Counted from the first letter of the stretch, positions 29,028-39,545 are shown. The stretch: 50,966 bases of DNA from Halomonas sp. 328 (GCF_015645095.1 NZ_JADOTW010000029.1:1-50966), one strand, 5' to 3'. The notes: generated from the letters alone by a model not told the origin. A program made the numbers and translations.

Positions 29028-30583
29028 GGGCTCACCTCCAGCGCCGATTGCAGCAGGGCCTCGCCATTGCCCAGCACCGCCTCGATATAGCCCTCGGGAT
29101 GGAGCAGCTGCTCACCGGCGGTCAGCATCATGGTGGTCAGCGGCTCGGCGAAGACGCCGATCAGCAGGGCGAAACTGGCCAGCACCGCCACCGGCAGGTA
29201 CATCAGCCCCAGGGTGTTCTTGACCAGGCGACCGTCATCGCCCCGGGGCGCGGGGGACTCCGGCACCAGGTTGTTCTCCGGCAGCGACTTCCAGAACACC
29301 TCGTTCCAGATCTTGACCATCGAATAGAGGGTCATCAGGCCCACCGCCAGGGCGATGCCGGTGACCACATAGGCCTCGGCCTCGATACCGGCGCGCACGA
29401 TCACGAACTTGGCGAAGAAGCCCGACAAGGGCGGAATCCCCGCCAGGGAGAAGGCGGAGAGGAAGAAGGCCACCGCCAGCCAGGGGCGCTCCTTGTAGAG
29501 GCCACCCATCTTCTTCAGCTCATAGGTGCCCTGCAGGCGTCGGGTGATGCCGCTGATCAGGAAGAGGTTGGTCTTGACGATGATGTTGTGCATCACCGCG
29601 AAGATGCCCCCGGCGATGGCCAGCGGGGTGAAGAGAGCCAGGCCCAGGATCATGTAGCCGATCTGGCTGACGATATGGAACGACAGGATGCGCCGGAACT
29701 CGTACTGGGCGGCGGCGCCCAGCACCCCGGTGACCATGGTGAAGGCGGCCCCCCACAGCAGCAGGTCCTGCACATAGTCCATGGTCTGGTCGAACATCAG
29801 GGTGAAGACCCGGAACAGCGAATAGACGCCCACCTTGGTGAGCAGGCCGGCGAACAGCGCCGAGACCGCCACCGGCGGCGTGTGGTAGGACGCCGGCAGC
29901 CAGAAGAACAGCGGGAAGGCCGCCGCCTTGATGCCGAAGGCGACCATGAACATCACCGCCAGCACTTCGACCATGCCCTGGTTCTCGGCCACCGCCAGGC
30001 GCTGGGCGATATCCGCCATGTTGAGGGTACCGACCATGCCGTAGAGCAGGCCGATGGCGGTGAGGAAGATCACCGAGGCCAGCAGGTTGAGGGTCACGTA
30101 CTTGATGGCCCCCTCCATCTGCGCCTTCTCGCCGCCGAGGATCAGCAGCGCGAAGGAAGCCACCAGCATCACCTCGAACCACACATAGAGGTTGAAGATG
30201 TCGCCGGTGAGGAAGGCCCCCAGCACCCCCGCCAGCAGCAGGTGCATCAGCGGGTAGTAGCCGAACTTCTCGTGGTGGGGGCCGGTGGAGGAGAGCGAGT
30301 AGATCGCCAGTCCCAGGCCGATGATACCGGTCAGCAGCACCATGATGGCGCTGAGCATATCGGCCACCAGGGTGATGCCGTAGGGGGCCTGCCAGCCCCC
30401 CATGTGCATCACCACATAGCCCTCCTGGTAGACGGAGATCATCAGCCACAGGCTGACCAGCAGCAGCGCCGCGGTGCCGGCCACGGCGGTGAAGCGCTGC
30501 ATGGGCCGCGAGCGCCAGAACAGCAGCGAAATGGCGCCGGCCAGCAGCGGGATGATTACGGGCAGAGCGACTTCGGGCCTCAC
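29024..30583 (-). CDS. mnhD: Na+/H+ antiporter subunit D (MnhD/MrpD)
   Basis: This 519-residue proton-pumping-type subunit is homologous to NuoN/NuoM of complex I, with about 14 membrane helices. It contains [16 protein letters not shown] with the conserved helix-5 glutamate, and [36 protein letters not shown] with the channel lysines. The start is GTG, overlapping the mnhC stop as GTGA. It is one of the two large transporting subunits, with mnhA. Confidence 0.95.
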   Translation of the reverse strand: MRPEVALPVIIPLLAGAISLLFWRSRPMQRFTAVAGTAALLLVSLWLMISVYQEGYVVMHMGGWQAPYGITLVADMLSAIMVLLTGIIGLGLAIYSLSSTGPHHEKFGYYPLMHLLLAGVLGAFLTGDIFNLYVWFEVMLVASFALLILGGEKAQMEGAIKYVTLNLLASVIFLTAIGLLYGMVGTLNMADIAQRLAVAENQGMVEVLAVMFMVAFGIKAAAFPLFFWLPASYHTPPVAVSALFAGLLTKVGVYSLFRVFTLMFDQTMDYVQDLLLWGAAFTMVTGVLGAAAQYEFRRILSFHIVSQIGYMILGLALFTPLAIAGGIFAVMHNIIVKTNLFLISGITRRLQGTYELKKMGGLYKERPWLAVAFFLSAFSLAGIPPLSGFFAKFVIVRAGIEAEAYVVTGIALAVGLMTLYSMVKIWNEVFWKSLPENNLVPESPAPRGDDGRLVKNTLGLMYLPVAVLASFALLIGVFAEPLTTMMLTAGEQLLHPEGYIEAVLGNGEALLQSALEVSP

Positions 30584-30927
30584 GTGTCGGTATCCTTCAT
30601 CTTGTCCAGGTCATCGGCCTTGACGATCTCGTAGGCCCGGCGAATCAGCACCACGGCGAACGCCAGCACCCCGAAGGCGATCACGATGGCGGTCAGCACC
30701 ACCGCCTGGGGCAAGGGATCGGCCACGGCGCCGATCGGCCCCTGGGCGCCCTCCGGGATCAGCGGCGGCGCCCCACGGGTCATCCCCGCCGAGGTGAAGA
30801 TCAGGAGGTTGGCGGCGTTGGAGAGCAGCATCAGGCCGATCACCAGCTTGACGATGGAGCGCCGCAACATCATGAAGATCGCGGTGGCATAGAGCAGGCC
30901 AATGGCCAGCGCCATCAAGGGTTCCAT
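30580..30927 (-). CDS. mnhC: Na+/H+ antiporter subunit C (MnhC/MrpC)
   Basis: This 115-residue NuoK-like subunit has three helices, with [24 protein letters not shown] and the conserved [23 protein letters not shown] lies six bases before its ATG. The C-terminal tail is short and acidic. It sits 33 bases after mnhB. Confidence 0.95.
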   Translation of the reverse strand: MEPLMALAIGLLYATAIFMMLRRSIVKLVIGLMLLSNAANLLIFTSAGMTRGAPPLIPEGAQGPIGAVADPLPQAVVLTAIVIAFGVLAFAVVLIRRAYEIVKADDLDKMKDTDT

Positions 30928-30960
30928 GGCAGCTCCTTGCAGCTTGAGGGGTTGCGCGAC

Positions 30961-31392
30961 TCAGGGCTCATCCTTATCCACCTCCATCAGGGTCATGATG
31001 GCGGTGAGCATGGTGCCGAGCACCGCCAGGTAGACGCCGACATCGAAGATCAGCGGGGTCGAGAACTTGAAGTCGACTCCCGGGATGGTCCACCACTGGG
31101 CGGTGAGGAAGGGCTGATCCTGGAACCAGGCAGGGAAGATCGAGATCATCCCCAGCAGCAGGCCGAAGCCGATCAGGTCGCGGGGATCCACCATGCGCAG
31201 CACGCTCTTGGTGGCGGTGACCCCGTAGGCGAACAGATAGAGGGCGAAGGCCCCGGAGGCCACCAGGCCGGCGATGAAGCCGCCACCGGGTTCGTCGTGA
31301 CCGCGCAGCAGCAGGAACACCGAGAACAGCAGCTGCAGCGGCATCAGCAGCCGGGCCGCCGTGTTGAGGATGATGGTGCCGGACTTAACCAT
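30961..31392 (-). CDS. mnhB: Na+/H+ antiporter subunit B (MnhB/MrpB)
   Basis: This 143-residue subunit has four helices and the family hallmark [18 protein letters not shown] near residue 30, with FDVGVYLAVLG near 118. It overlaps mnhA by eight bases. The same domain is fused to the end of the A subunit in the plus-strand operon, which supports the assignment. Confidence 0.95.
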   Translation of the reverse strand: MVKSGTIILNTAARLLMPLQLLFSVFLLLRGHDEPGGGFIAGLVASGAFALYLFAYGVTATKSVLRMVDPRDLIGFGLLLGMISIFPAWFQDQPFLTAQWWTIPGVDFKFSTPLIFDVGVYLAVLGTMLTAIMTLMEVDKDEP

Positions 31393-33724
31393 CCTTGGCC
31401 TCCTTGGCAGCGCTGCCCTTGGTGGATTTGGCGGTGGGCTTGGGCGCCACCAGCTTGAGCATGGCGTAGACGCCGATGGCGGCCAGGGCCAGCACGAAGA
31501 TCTCGCCCAGGGTATCCAGGGCCCGGTAGTCCACCAGGATCACGTTGACGATATTGCGCCCATGGGCCAGCGGGACGCTGTTGGCGATCATGTAATCGGA
31601 GATCGGCACGAACTGGTTGCTGTCCACCACGGTGAGCACCAGCAGCATGATCAACAGGCCCATGCTGCCGGCCACCGCCACGTCGCGCACCCGCTCCAGG
31701 GGGGTGGAGAGCTTGGCGAAGCGCGGCAACCGGAACAGCACCAGGATCAGCAGGATCACCGTCAGGGTCTCCACCAGCAACTGGGTGATGCCCAGGTCCG
31801 GGGCGCTGAAGAGGATGAAGATCAAGGCGATACAGAAGCCCATGATGCCCACCGAGGCGACGGCGGCGAGCCGCGAGCGGGAGACGCAGGCCACCAGGGC
31901 CCCCATCACCATCAACGCCACCACGATCAGCTCATGGAACTGCACGTCCAGGTGAATGGCTAGCTGGGGCGAGTGGCGAATCAGCAGCGAATAGCCCACC
32001 AGCACGGCCAGGGTCACCACCATCACCAGGATGTAGTTACGCATATAGCCGTTCTGCAGCACTCGGGTCTGCCACTCGGAAACCCGCACGATGGCGTCCA
32101 TCAGCCACTCGTAGCCGGCCTCGGGACCGCGGCTGAGCACCGGCTCGAGGCGCGCCAGGCGGCCGCGAATCCGCGCCCAGCGCTGGAAGACCAGATAGCC
32201 CAGCACCAGGCCCACCAGGGACATGATCAGCGGCAGGTTGATGCCGTGCCACAGCGACAGGTAGAAGGTCAGTGGCTCCCCGGCCACGGCGCCGGCGGCG
32301 GCGACCAGCACCCCGTCGGCGGCCAGGAAGGGCAGCACCCCCAGCAGCAGCGACAGGCCGGCCAGCACGACCGGCCCGGCGAGCATGTCACTGGGCGCCT
32401 CATGGGGGGCCCGGGGCGTCTCACGGCGCTCGCCGAAGAAGGGCTTGAGCGCCACGATGGCGGCCACGGCGATGGTCAGCACCGCGGCGGAGAAGGCCAG
32501 CAGCACGATCAGCCAGCGCCAGGCCCCCGCCTCCAGCACCGACTCGAACATCAGCTCCTTGCCGATGAAGCCGAACAGCGGCGGCACCCCGGCCAGGGAG
32601 AGCGCCGCCACGCAGGCCGCCACGGCGGTCACCGGCATGGCGAAGCGTAGCCCCCCCATGGCCGAGACGTCCTTGGTGCCGGTCTCGTGATCGAGGATAC
32701 CGGCGACCATGAACAGCGCCCCCTTGTAGAGGGAGTGCGCCAGCAGGAAGGTGACGAAGGCGATCAGGGCACCCTCGGTGCCGATGCCTAACAGCATGGT
32801 CAGGGTGCCCAGGGCCATGATGGTGGAGTAGGCCAGCAGCTTCTTGATATTGGTGTGGCGAATGGCCAGGAAGGCGCCGGTGAACATGGTCAGGGCCCCC
32901 ACCAGGGAGAGGGTCACCACCCACAGCTCGGTCCCGCCCAGGCCCGGCTGCAACCGCGCCAGCAGGTAGATGCCCGCCTTGACCATGGTGGCCGAGTGCA
33001 GATAGGAGGAGACCGGGGTGGGCGCCGCCATGGCGTTGGGCAGCCAGAAGTGGAAGGGGAACTGGGCCGACTTGGTAAAGGCCCCCAGCAACAGGCAGAT
33101 CAGCAGCGGCGTATAGAGCTCGTGCTCGCGCAGCAGATCATCCATGGCATTGAGCTCGGAGATCGACCAGCTGCCGCCGGCGATACCCAGCATCACCAGC
33201 CCCGCCATCAGCGCCAGGCCACCCGCCACGGTGACGAAGAGCCCCTGACGGGCCGACTTGCGCGCTTCCAGGTCGGAGTGGTTAAAACCGATCAACAGGT
33301 AGGAGGTGATGCTGGTCAGTTCCCAGAAGATGAACAGGGTCAGCAGGCCGTCCGCCAGCACCAGCCCCAGCATGGAGACCATGAAGGCCAGCAGTACCAG
33401 GTGGAAACGGGCCAGGTCGGGATGCCCCTTCAGGTAACCCCCGGCATAGATCAGCACGAAGGTGCCGATCACCGTGATCAGCAGGCCGAAGAGCAGGCTC
33501 AGGCCATCCACCAGGAAGGTCAGGCTGATCCCCAGGGAGGGTACCCACTCCAGGGTGAAGACCAGCACTTCACCCGCCGCCACCGCGGGCAGCTGGGTCA
33601 GGAACCAGAGCGCCAGGGCGGCCGGGTAGAGGGCCAGGGCCTGGCTGGCACGCTCGCCACACCAGCGCTGAAACAGCGGGGCGAAGGCAGCCAGAACGAA
33701 ACCGGAAAGCACGGCAAGTTGCAT
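31385..33724 (-). CDS. mnhA: Na+/H+ antiporter subunit A (MnhA/MrpA)
   Basis: This is the largest Mrp subunit, related to NuoL. The 779-residue membrane protein has the helix-5 glutamate E135 in FIFWELTSITSYLLIG, the lysine-bearing [20 protein letters not shown] and [15 protein letters not shown], and DHETGTKDVSAMGGL. The C-terminal third (about 570-760) holds the MrpA-specific helices with SAPDLGITQLLVETLTV and the VNVILVDYRALDTLGEI motif. It is the first gene of mnhABCDEFG and divergent from the second Mrp operon. It ends without a fused B domain; mnhB is separate. Confidence 0.96.
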   Translation of the reverse strand: MQLAVLSGFVLAAFAPLFQRWCGERASQALALYPAALALWFLTQLPAVAAGEVLVFTLEWVPSLGISLTFLVDGLSLLFGLLITVIGTFVLIYAGGYLKGHPDLARFHLVLLAFMVSMLGLVLADGLLTLFIFWELTSITSYLLIGFNHSDLEARKSARQGLFVTVAGGLALMAGLVMLGIAGGSWSISELNAMDDLLREHELYTPLLICLLLGAFTKSAQFPFHFWLPNAMAAPTPVSSYLHSATMVKAGIYLLARLQPGLGGTELWVVTLSLVGALTMFTGAFLAIRHTNIKKLLAYSTIMALGTLTMLLGIGTEGALIAFVTFLLAHSLYKGALFMVAGILDHETGTKDVSAMGGLRFAMPVTAVAACVAALSLAGVPPLFGFIGKELMFESVLEAGAWRWLIVLLAFSAAVLTIAVAAIVALKPFFGERRETPRAPHEAPSDMLAGPVVLAGLSLLLGVLPFLAADGVLVAAAGAVAGEPLTFYLSLWHGINLPLIMSLVGLVLGYLVFQRWARIRGRLARLEPVLSRGPEAGYEWLMDAIVRVSEWQTRVLQNGYMRNYILVMVVTLAVLVGYSLLIRHSPQLAIHLDVQFHELIVVALMVMGALVACVSRSRLAAVASVGIMGFCIALIFILFSAPDLGITQLLVETLTVILLILVLFRLPRFAKLSTPLERVRDVAVAGSMGLLIMLLVLTVVDSNQFVPISDYMIANSVPLAHGRNIVNVILVDYRALDTLGEIFVLALAAIGVYAMLKLVAPKPTAKSTKGSAAKEAKDG

Positions 33725-34000
33725 GTCGTAGGGGTCTCCTTGTCGCGGTCGCCATCCGCACCGCCGAAGCGGGCACTCCCTTCACTCTAGACTAAAGGGG
33801 GTTCGTAAATTTACATGCCACGCCTACAGTTAACGCGCCAAAGCCTATAGAATCGGGGCAATCATTGGCAAGTCATTCCGGTGGCTTGACGGTGGTTTTC
33901 GGTGCCCGAAGGCACCCCGGCTCGATGCCCAATAAGGATAAAATAACGCCAGCGATGGCGGCCTCCGGCACCCCTCGCTGCATGGCCCGGAACCGATCGC
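33725..34000. promoter_or_regulatory. Shared control region between the two Mrp operons
   Basis: The 276-base gap between the divergent operons contains no gene. It has an AT-richer centre (33805-33860) and a GGTGCC-CGAA-GGCACC hairpin (33901-33916) that reads as a stable TTCG tetraloop on the minus strand. No pair of -35 and -10 boxes is convincing on either strand. TTGACG at 33887 and TAAAAT near 33948 are suggestive but too far apart. Confidence 0.4.
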
Positions 34001-36781
34001 ATGTCGCTGCCCTGGATCCTCTTTCTGCCCCTGCTGGGGGCGCTGCCTGCCCTGACCCGCCCCTATCGCGACACGCCTGGCCCCCAGTGGTTACCCCTGC
34101 TCCCCCCCCTGCTGGCCCTGGGTCTGCTGCTCGCTCAGGGCCCCGCCATCCTGGGGGGCGACACCCTGTCACAGGGCTGGGCCTGGATGCCTCAGCTCGG
34201 CCTGGACCTGGCCCTGCGCCTGGACGGCCTGGGCCTGCTCTTCGCCCTGCTGATCCTGGGCATCGGGGTGATGATCCAGTGGTATGCCGGTTACTATCTC
34301 TCGCCGAAGGAGAATCACGGCCGCTTCACCGGTTACCTGCTGCTCTTCATGACCGCCATGCTGGGCATCGTGATGGCGGACAACCTGCTGCTGCTGTGGC
34401 TCTTCTGGGAGCTGACCAGCCTCGCCTCCTTCCTGCTGATCGGCTTCTGGTCACAGGACAGTGATGCCCGCCGCGGCGCGCGCATGGCCCTGACCATCAC
34501 CGGCGCCGGGGGCCTGGCACTGCTGGCGGGGGTGCTGCTAATCGGCCAGACGGTGGGCAGCTTCGCCCTGGGTGAGGTGCTGGCCGCCGGCGACCTGCTG
34601 CGCGCCTCGCCCCACTACCCCTGGATACTGTCCCTGGTGCTGCTGGGGGCCTTTACCAAGTCGGCGCAGCTGCCCTTCCACTTCTGGCTGCCCCATGCCA
34701 TGGCGGCGCCCACCCCGGTCTCCGCTTACCTGCACTCGGCCACCATGGTCAAGGCGGGGCTCTTCCTACTGATGCGCCTGCAGCCGGCCCTGGGCGAGAC
34801 CCCGGCCTGGGCCCTGGCGCTGACCGGGGTGGGCCTGGCGACCCTGCTCTACGGTGCCTGGTTCGCCCTGCTGCAGCGCGACCTCAAGGGCATCCTGGCC
34901 TTCTCCACCCTCAGCCACCTGGGACTGATCACCCTGCTGCTGGGCCTCGGCCAGCCCCTGGTGGCGCTCTTTCATCTGCTCAACCACGCCACCTTCAAGG
35001 CCGCCCTCTTCATGGGGGTGGGCATCGTCGATCACGAGACCGGCACCCGGGACCTGCGCCGCCTGGGGGGGCTAGCGGCACTGATGCCGCTGACCGCCAC
35101 TCTCACGGTCACCGCCGGTGCCGCCATGGCGGGCCTGCCGCCCTTCAACGGCTTCCTCTCCAAGGAGCTACTGTTCGCCGCCAGCCTGGAGAGCGAGCTG
35201 CTCGGTGGGCTCAACCCACTGATTCCCCTGGGAGTGGTGGCCGCGGCCAGCCTCTCGGTGGCCTACTCCCTGCGCCTGGTGCACAGTCTCTTCTTCGCCC
35301 GCCCCGGAGGCGAGCCCCCCGAGGCCCATGACCCGCCCAGGGGGATGCTGGCCCCGGGCCTGATGCTCGCGGCCCTCTGCCTGCTGGTGGGGCTCTTTCC
35401 CATGGCCCTGGCCGCCCCCCTGGTGATGGCCGCCGGCCAGGCGGTACTGGCCACCCCGCCGCCGGCGCTGAACCTGGCGCTCTGGCACGGCCTCAACCTG
35501 CCCCTGGCGATGAGCGCCCTGGCGGTGGCCGTCGGCGTGCTGCTGATGAGCCGTCGTCGCCTGCTGGAGCAGGCTTTCCAGGTCTTCGGTCGCTACGATG
35601 CTCGCCGACTCTTCGAGCAGGCGATGATCCGCCTCACCAAGATCAGTCTGGGCATCACCCAGCGCCTGGAGAACGGCTCCCTGCAGCGCTACCTGGCGCT
35701 GCTGCTGATCACCGCCCTGGCGATGGCGGGGCTCGGCCTGAGCCGCCTGGAGCGGCTCACCGGCGAGCTCGCCCTGCAACCCCTGGACGGCATGCTGGTG
35801 CTGGGGGCGGCGCTGATGATCTTCGGCGCCATCGGCAGCGCCCTGAGCCACCGCTGGCGCCTGGTCTCGCTGCTGATGCTGTCGGTGGTGGGGTTATCAG
35901 TGTCGCTGACCTTCGTGCGCTTCTCCGCCCCGGACCTGGCCCTGACCCAGCTCTCGGTGGAAGTCGTGTCGATGATCCTGATGATCCTGGCGCTCTTCTT
36001 CCTGCCCCAGCGGCCACCGCGCTGGATCTCCACCCGACGGATGTTCCGCGACCTGGCGGTGGCCGGCTCCCTGGGGCTGCTGGTGGCGGGCTTCAACTTC
36101 GCCCTGCTGACCCGGGAGACCCTATCGATCGCCAATTTCTTCCTGCGCGAGAGCGTCCCCGGCGGCGGCGGCACCAATGTGGTCAACGTGATCCTGGTGG
36201 ACTTCCGCGGCTTCGACACCCTGGGCGAGATCACCGTGCTGACCCTGGCGGGCCTGGCCACCTTCAAGCTGCTCAGCCGCCTGAAGCTGTTCATGCCGGC
36301 GGGCAACGTGGAGGGCATCCACTGGTCGAGTCACCGCCACCCGATGATCCTGGCGGTGGTGGCGCAGATCCTGCTGCCCCTGGCGCTGCTGGTCACCGTC
36401 TATATCTTCCTGCGCGGCCATAACCAGCCCGGCGGCGGTTTCATCGCCGGGCTGATCACCGCCGTGGCGCTGATCCTGCAGTACATGGCCCGGGGCTACG
36501 AGTGGACCCGCGAGCGGCTGCCGGTGGCCTACAACCTGGTGGCGGTGTCGGGGCTGGCCCTGGCCACCCTCACCGGCCTGGGCAGCTGGCTGTTCGGCTA
36601 TCCCTTCCTGACCACTACCCATGGCCACTTCTCGTTGCCGCTGATCGGCGACTTCGAGCTCGCCTCGGCGCTGCTCTTCGACCTGGGGGTCTACCTGGCG
36701 GTGGTGGGCGCCACCCTGATGATTCTGATCAACCTGGGCCGGGTCACCACGGTGCACCGGCCCCGCGTGGAGGAGCACTGA
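34001..36781 (+). CDS. Na+ or K+/H+ antiporter subunit A fused to subunit B (MrpAB/PhaAB type)
   Basis: This 926-residue fusion joins a MrpA-like protein (about 1-765) to a MrpB domain (about 785-926). The helix-5 glutamate is E137 in [49 protein letters not shown] and [14 protein letters not shown] follow, then [17 protein letters not shown]. The B domain has [18 protein letters not shown] near 805. Six-gene sets with fused AB (called Pha in rhizobia) are Mrp group 2. Its stop overlaps the next ATG (TGATG). Ion choice cannot be read from the sequence. Confidence 0.94.
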   Translation: MSLPWILFLPLLGALPALTRPYRDTPGPQWLPLLPPLLALGLLLAQGPAILGGDTLSQGWAWMPQLGLDLALRLDGLGLLFALLILGIGVMIQWYAGYYLSPKENHGRFTGYLLLFMTAMLGIVMADNLLLLWLFWELTSLASFLLIGFWSQDSDARRGARMALTITGAGGLALLAGVLLIGQTVGSFALGEVLAAGDLLRASPHYPWILSLVLLGAFTKSAQLPFHFWLPHAMAAPTPVSAYLHSATMVKAGLFLLMRLQPALGETPAWALALTGVGLATLLYGAWFALLQRDLKGILAFSTLSHLGLITLLLGLGQPLVALFHLLNHATFKAALFMGVGIVDHETGTRDLRRLGGLAALMPLTATLTVTAGAAMAGLPPFNGFLSKELLFAASLESELLGGLNPLIPLGVVAAASLSVAYSLRLVHSLFFARPGGEPPEAHDPPRGMLAPGLMLAALCLLVGLFPMALAAPLVMAAGQAVLATPPPALNLALWHGLNLPLAMSALAVAVGVLLMSRRRLLEQAFQVFGRYDARRLFEQAMIRLTKISLGITQRLENGSLQRYLALLLITALAMAGLGLSRLERLTGELALQPLDGMLVLGAALMIFGAIGSALSHRWRLVSLLMLSVVGLSVSLTFVRFSAPDLALTQLSVEVVSMILMILALFFLPQRPPRWISTRRMFRDLAVAGSLGLLVAGFNFALLTRETLSIANFFLRESVPGGGGTNVVNVILVDFRGFDTLGEITVLTLAGLATFKLLSRLKLFMPAGNVEGIHWSSHRHPMILAVVAQILLPLALLVTVYIFLRGHNQPGGGFIAGLITAVALILQYMARGYEWTRERLPVAYNLVAVSGLALATLTGLGSWLFGYPFLTTTHGHFSLPLIGDFELASALLFDLGVYLAVVGATLMILINLGRVTTVHRPRVEEH

Positions 36782-37122
36782 TGGAAGCCCTGTTCTCCCT
36801 GGTGGTGGGCGTGCTCACCGCCTCCGGCACCTTCCTGCTGCTGCGCGGGCGCACCTTCCCGGTGATCGTCGGCCTGGCGCTGCTCTCCTACGCGGTGAAC
36901 CTCTTCCTGTTCTCCATGGGCGGGCTCAATACCGATGCGGCGGCGGTGATCGGCGACTCGACCGCTCCCTCCGATCCCCTGCCCCAGGCCCTGGTGCTCA
37001 CCGCCATCGTCATCGGCTTCGCCATGACCGCCTTCCTGGTGATCCTGGCGGTACGCGCCCGCAGCGAGCTGGGCAGCGACCATGTGGATGGCAAGACCGG
37101 CGAGGAGCGTGGCAAAGGATGA
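36781..37122 (+). CDS. Antiporter subunit C, second operon (MrpC/PhaC)
   Basis: This 113-residue NuoK-like subunit has three helices, with FLLLRGRTFPVIVGLALLSYAVNLFLF and DPLPQALVLTAIVIGF. It starts at 36781, one base inside the fused AB stop, and its own stop overlaps mrpD by four bases. The loop between helices 1 and 2 differs from the minus-strand MnhC, showing that the two operons are old paralogues rather than a recent copy. Confidence 0.94.
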   Translation: MEALFSLVVGVLTASGTFLLLRGRTFPVIVGLALLSYAVNLFLFSMGGLNTDAAAVIGDSTAPSDPLPQALVLTAIVIGFAMTAFLVILAVRARSELGSDHVDGKTGEERGKG

Positions 37123-38645
37123 ACCCGCACCTGTTAATCCTGCCGATCCTGCTGCCACTGGTCAGCGCCCTGGGCCTGCTGCTCACCGGCCAGGCCAACC
37201 TGGCCTGGCAGCGGCGCGTCAGCCTTCTCGCCACTCTGGCCCTGGTGGGGCTGAGCGCCTGGCTGCTGTGGCTCAGCGACGATGGCCAGATCCGCTTCTA
37301 TGCCCTCGGCGACTGGCCGGCCCCCTTCGGCATCGTGCTGATGCTGGATCGCCTGGCGGCGCTGATGCTGGCCCTTACCGCGGTGCTGGCGCTGGGCTGC
37401 GTGCTCTTCGCCAGCGCCGGGGAGGATAGCCAGGGCAGCTTCTTCCACGGCCTCTTCCAGCTCCAGCTGATGGGGCTCAACGGCGCCTTCCTCACCGGCG
37501 ACCTCTTCAACCTCTTCGTCTTCTTCGAGATCCTGCTGCTGGCCTCCTATGCGCTGCTGATGCACGGCAGCGACAAGCCAAGAGTCGCCGCGGGCCTGCA
37601 CTACGTGGTGCTCAACCTGGTGGGCTCGGCGCTCTTCCTGGTGGCCCTCGGCACCCTCTACGGCGCCACCGGCACCCTCAACATGGCCGACATGGCCCGC
37701 CGCCTGGTCGAGCTGCCCGAGGATCGCCAGGTCCTGGCCGGTGCCGGCGCCCTGCTGCTGATCGTGGTGTTCAGTCTCAAGGCGGCGGCCCTGCCCCTCT
37801 ACTTCTGGCTACCCAGCACCTATGCGGCGGCCCCGGCGCCGGTGGCGGCGCTGTTCGCCATCATGACCAAGGTGGGGCTCTACGCCATCCTGCGGATCGA
37901 GTCGCTGATCTTCGGCGCCGGCCCCGGGGCGGCACTGATCCAGGGCTGGCTGTGGTGGATGGGACTGGCGACCCTGGCCCTAGCGGTGATCGGCGCCCTG
38001 GGCGCCCGGGACCTGCGGGTACTGGCCGCCTACCTGGTGCTGGCCTCGGCGGGGGTACTGCTGGCCAGCGCCGGCCTCGACACGCCCCAGGCCGATGCCG
38101 CCCTGCTCTACTACCTGGTGCACTCGACCCTGATCACCGGGGCCCTCTTCCTGCTGGCGGAGCTGATCGGCATCCAGCGCGGCAAGGCGGGCACCCGCCT
38201 GGTGCGGGCGCGACGCCTGCGCCAGGGCACCCTGCTCGGGTGGCTCTTCCTGGTGGCGGCGGTGGCGGCCATCGGCCTGCCGCCGCTCTCCGGGGCCCTG
38301 GCCAAGCTGTGGCTGCTGCAGGCGGTGGATGCCACGGCACGCCCCTGGTTCTGGAGCCTGCTGCTGCTGGCGACCCTGGGGGTATTGATCGCCCTCTCCC
38401 GGGCCGGCTCGGTGCTCTTCTGGGCCAGCCACAAGGGCGATACCAGCGGCAGCCGGGTACAACCGCTGCAGCTGGCCGGGGTGCTCTGCCTGCTGGCCGG
38501 CGCCCCCCTGCTGGCCCTCTTCGCCGCCCCCATGGCGGAATTCACCCTGGCCACCGCCGACCAGCTGGCCACGCCCCAGCGGGTGCTCGGCGCCCTGTTC
38601 GGCGAGCCCACGGCCCTGGCCCTGCAGACGGAGGAGAGCCCATGA
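37119..38645 (+). CDS. Antiporter subunit D, second operon (MrpD/PhaD)
   Basis: This 508-residue NuoN-like transporting subunit has the helix-5 glutamate in FVFFEILLLASYALLMHG near residue 140, KAAALPLYFWLPSTYAAAPAPV near 225, and IMTKVGLYAILRIESL. Compared with mnhD it has an altered late region (YYLVHSTLITGALFLLAELIG). Its last codons are part of the 60-bp repeat at the junction with mrpE. The TGA stop overlaps an ATG (ATGA) that opens a 40-codon repeat frame. Confidence 0.94.
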   Translation: MNPHLLILPILLPLVSALGLLLTGQANLAWQRRVSLLATLALVGLSAWLLWLSDDGQIRFYALGDWPAPFGIVLMLDRLAALMLALTAVLALGCVLFASAGEDSQGSFFHGLFQLQLMGLNGAFLTGDLFNLFVFFEILLLASYALLMHGSDKPRVAAGLHYVVLNLVGSALFLVALGTLYGATGTLNMADMARRLVELPEDRQVLAGAGALLLIVVFSLKAAALPLYFWLPSTYAAAPAPVAALFAIMTKVGLYAILRIESLIFGAGPGAALIQGWLWWMGLATLALAVIGALGARDLRVLAAYLVLASAGVLLASAGLDTPQADAALLYYLVHSTLITGALFLLAELIGIQRGKAGTRLVRARRLRQGTLLGWLFLVAAVAAIGLPPLSGALAKLWLLQAVDATARPWFWSLLLLATLGVLIALSRAGSVLFWASHKGDTSGSRVQPLQLAGVLCLLAGAPLLALFAAPMAEFTLATADQLATPQRVLGALFGEPTALALQTEESP

Positions 38646-38787
38646 AAGCCGGTCATAAGAGGCGGTCATGGACGCCTGGCCCTGCAATGGAGGAGCCCCC
38701 CATGAAAGCCGGTCATAAGAGGCGGTCATGGACGCCTGGCCCTGTAATGGAGGAGACCCGATGAACGGCGGTCATGGACGCCTGGCC
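38621..38787 (+). repeat. 60-bp tandem repeat at the mrpD-mrpE junction
   Basis: 38641-38700 and 38701-38760 differ at only three of 60 positions. A third, shortened copy covers the mrpE start (38761-38787), and the mrpD end shares the CCTGGCCCTG...GAGGAG part. Each unit carries GGAGGAG and an ATG. They create a 40-codon frame (38642-38764) made of two 20-residue units, MKAGHKRRSWTPGP followed by AMEEPP or VMEETR. That frame begins in the mrpD stop (ATGA) and ends in the mrpE start (ATGA). It could restore translational coupling, or could be meaningless debris. Confidence 0.9.
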
Positions 38788-39273
38788 AGCCGCTGGCTGC
38801 CTACCCCGACCCTGTCGTTGCTGCTGCTGGTGGTCTGGCTGCTGATGGTGCGCAGCCTGGCGCCGGGACAGCTGCTGCTGGGGCTGGCCCTGGCCTGGCT
38901 GATCCCGCTGATCACCCGGCGCTTCTGGGACCCGCTGCCGCGGGTGAAGCACCCCCTCAAGCTGCTGCGCTTCACCGGCCATGTGCTCTGGGATATCGTC
39001 AAGGCCAACCTGCATGTCAGCCTGCTGATTCTCAGCCCCCGCCGCACGCCGCATCCCGGTTTCGTGGAGTACCCCCTGGAGGTGCAGGAGCCGCTGACCA
39101 TCACCCTGCTGGCCAACACCATCACCCTGACCCCGGGCACCGTCTCCACCAATATTCGTCTCGACCGCTCCTCGCTGCTGATCCATGTACTGGATCTCGA
39201 CGACGAGCAGGCGCTGATCGAGGAGATCCGCCAGCGTTACGAGCGGCCCCTCAAGGAGATCTTCGAATGCTAG
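38761..39273 (+). CDS. Antiporter subunit E, second operon (MrpE/PhaE)
   Basis: ATG 38761 with GGAGGAG upstream gives 170 residues. The N-terminal helices (residues 15-60) are followed by the conserved ITLTPGTVSTNIRLDRSSLLIHVLDL. The N-terminus MNGGHGRLASRW lies in the repeat region and resembles the repeat units. Translation is likely coupled to mrpD through the inserted frame. It overlaps mrpF by seven bases. Confidence 0.92.
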   Translation: MNGGHGRLASRWLPTPTLSLLLLVVWLLMVRSLAPGQLLLGLALAWLIPLITRRFWDPLPRVKHPLKLLRFTGHVLWDIVKANLHVSLLILSPRRTPHPGFVEYPLEVQEPLTITLLANTITLTPGTVSTNIRLDRSSLLIHVLDLDDEQALIEEIRQRYERPLKEIFEC

Positions 39274-39536
39274 ACAAGGCGCTGTGGATCAGCCTGACGC
39301 TGATCGTGCTGGCCCTGGCCATGAACGTGATTCGCCTGGCCCGGGGGCCGGACATCCCCGATCGCCTGCTGGCCCTGGACACCATGTACGTCAACTCCAT
39401 CGCGCTGATCGTCATGCTGGGACTGTGGCTCAATACCAAGACCTACTTCGAGGCGGCAATGCTGATCGCCATGCTGGGCTTCGTCAGCACCATGGCCATC
39501 TGCCGCTACCTGCTGCGCGGCGACATCATCGAATAG
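39267..39536 (+). CDS. Antiporter subunit F, second operon (MrpF/PhaF)
   Basis: This 89-residue, three-helix subunit has the signature IRLARGPDIPDRLLALDTMYV and a short cytoplasmic end (CRYLLRGDIIE). AAGGAG lies upstream inside mrpE. It aligns along its full length with the minus-strand MnhF and guides the choice of the TTG start there. Confidence 0.93.
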   Translation: MLDKALWISLTLIVLALAMNVIRLARGPDIPDRLLALDTMYVNSIALIVMLGLWLNTKTYFEAAMLIAMLGFVSTMAICRYLLRGDIIE

Positions 39537-39545
39537 GAGGCGACC

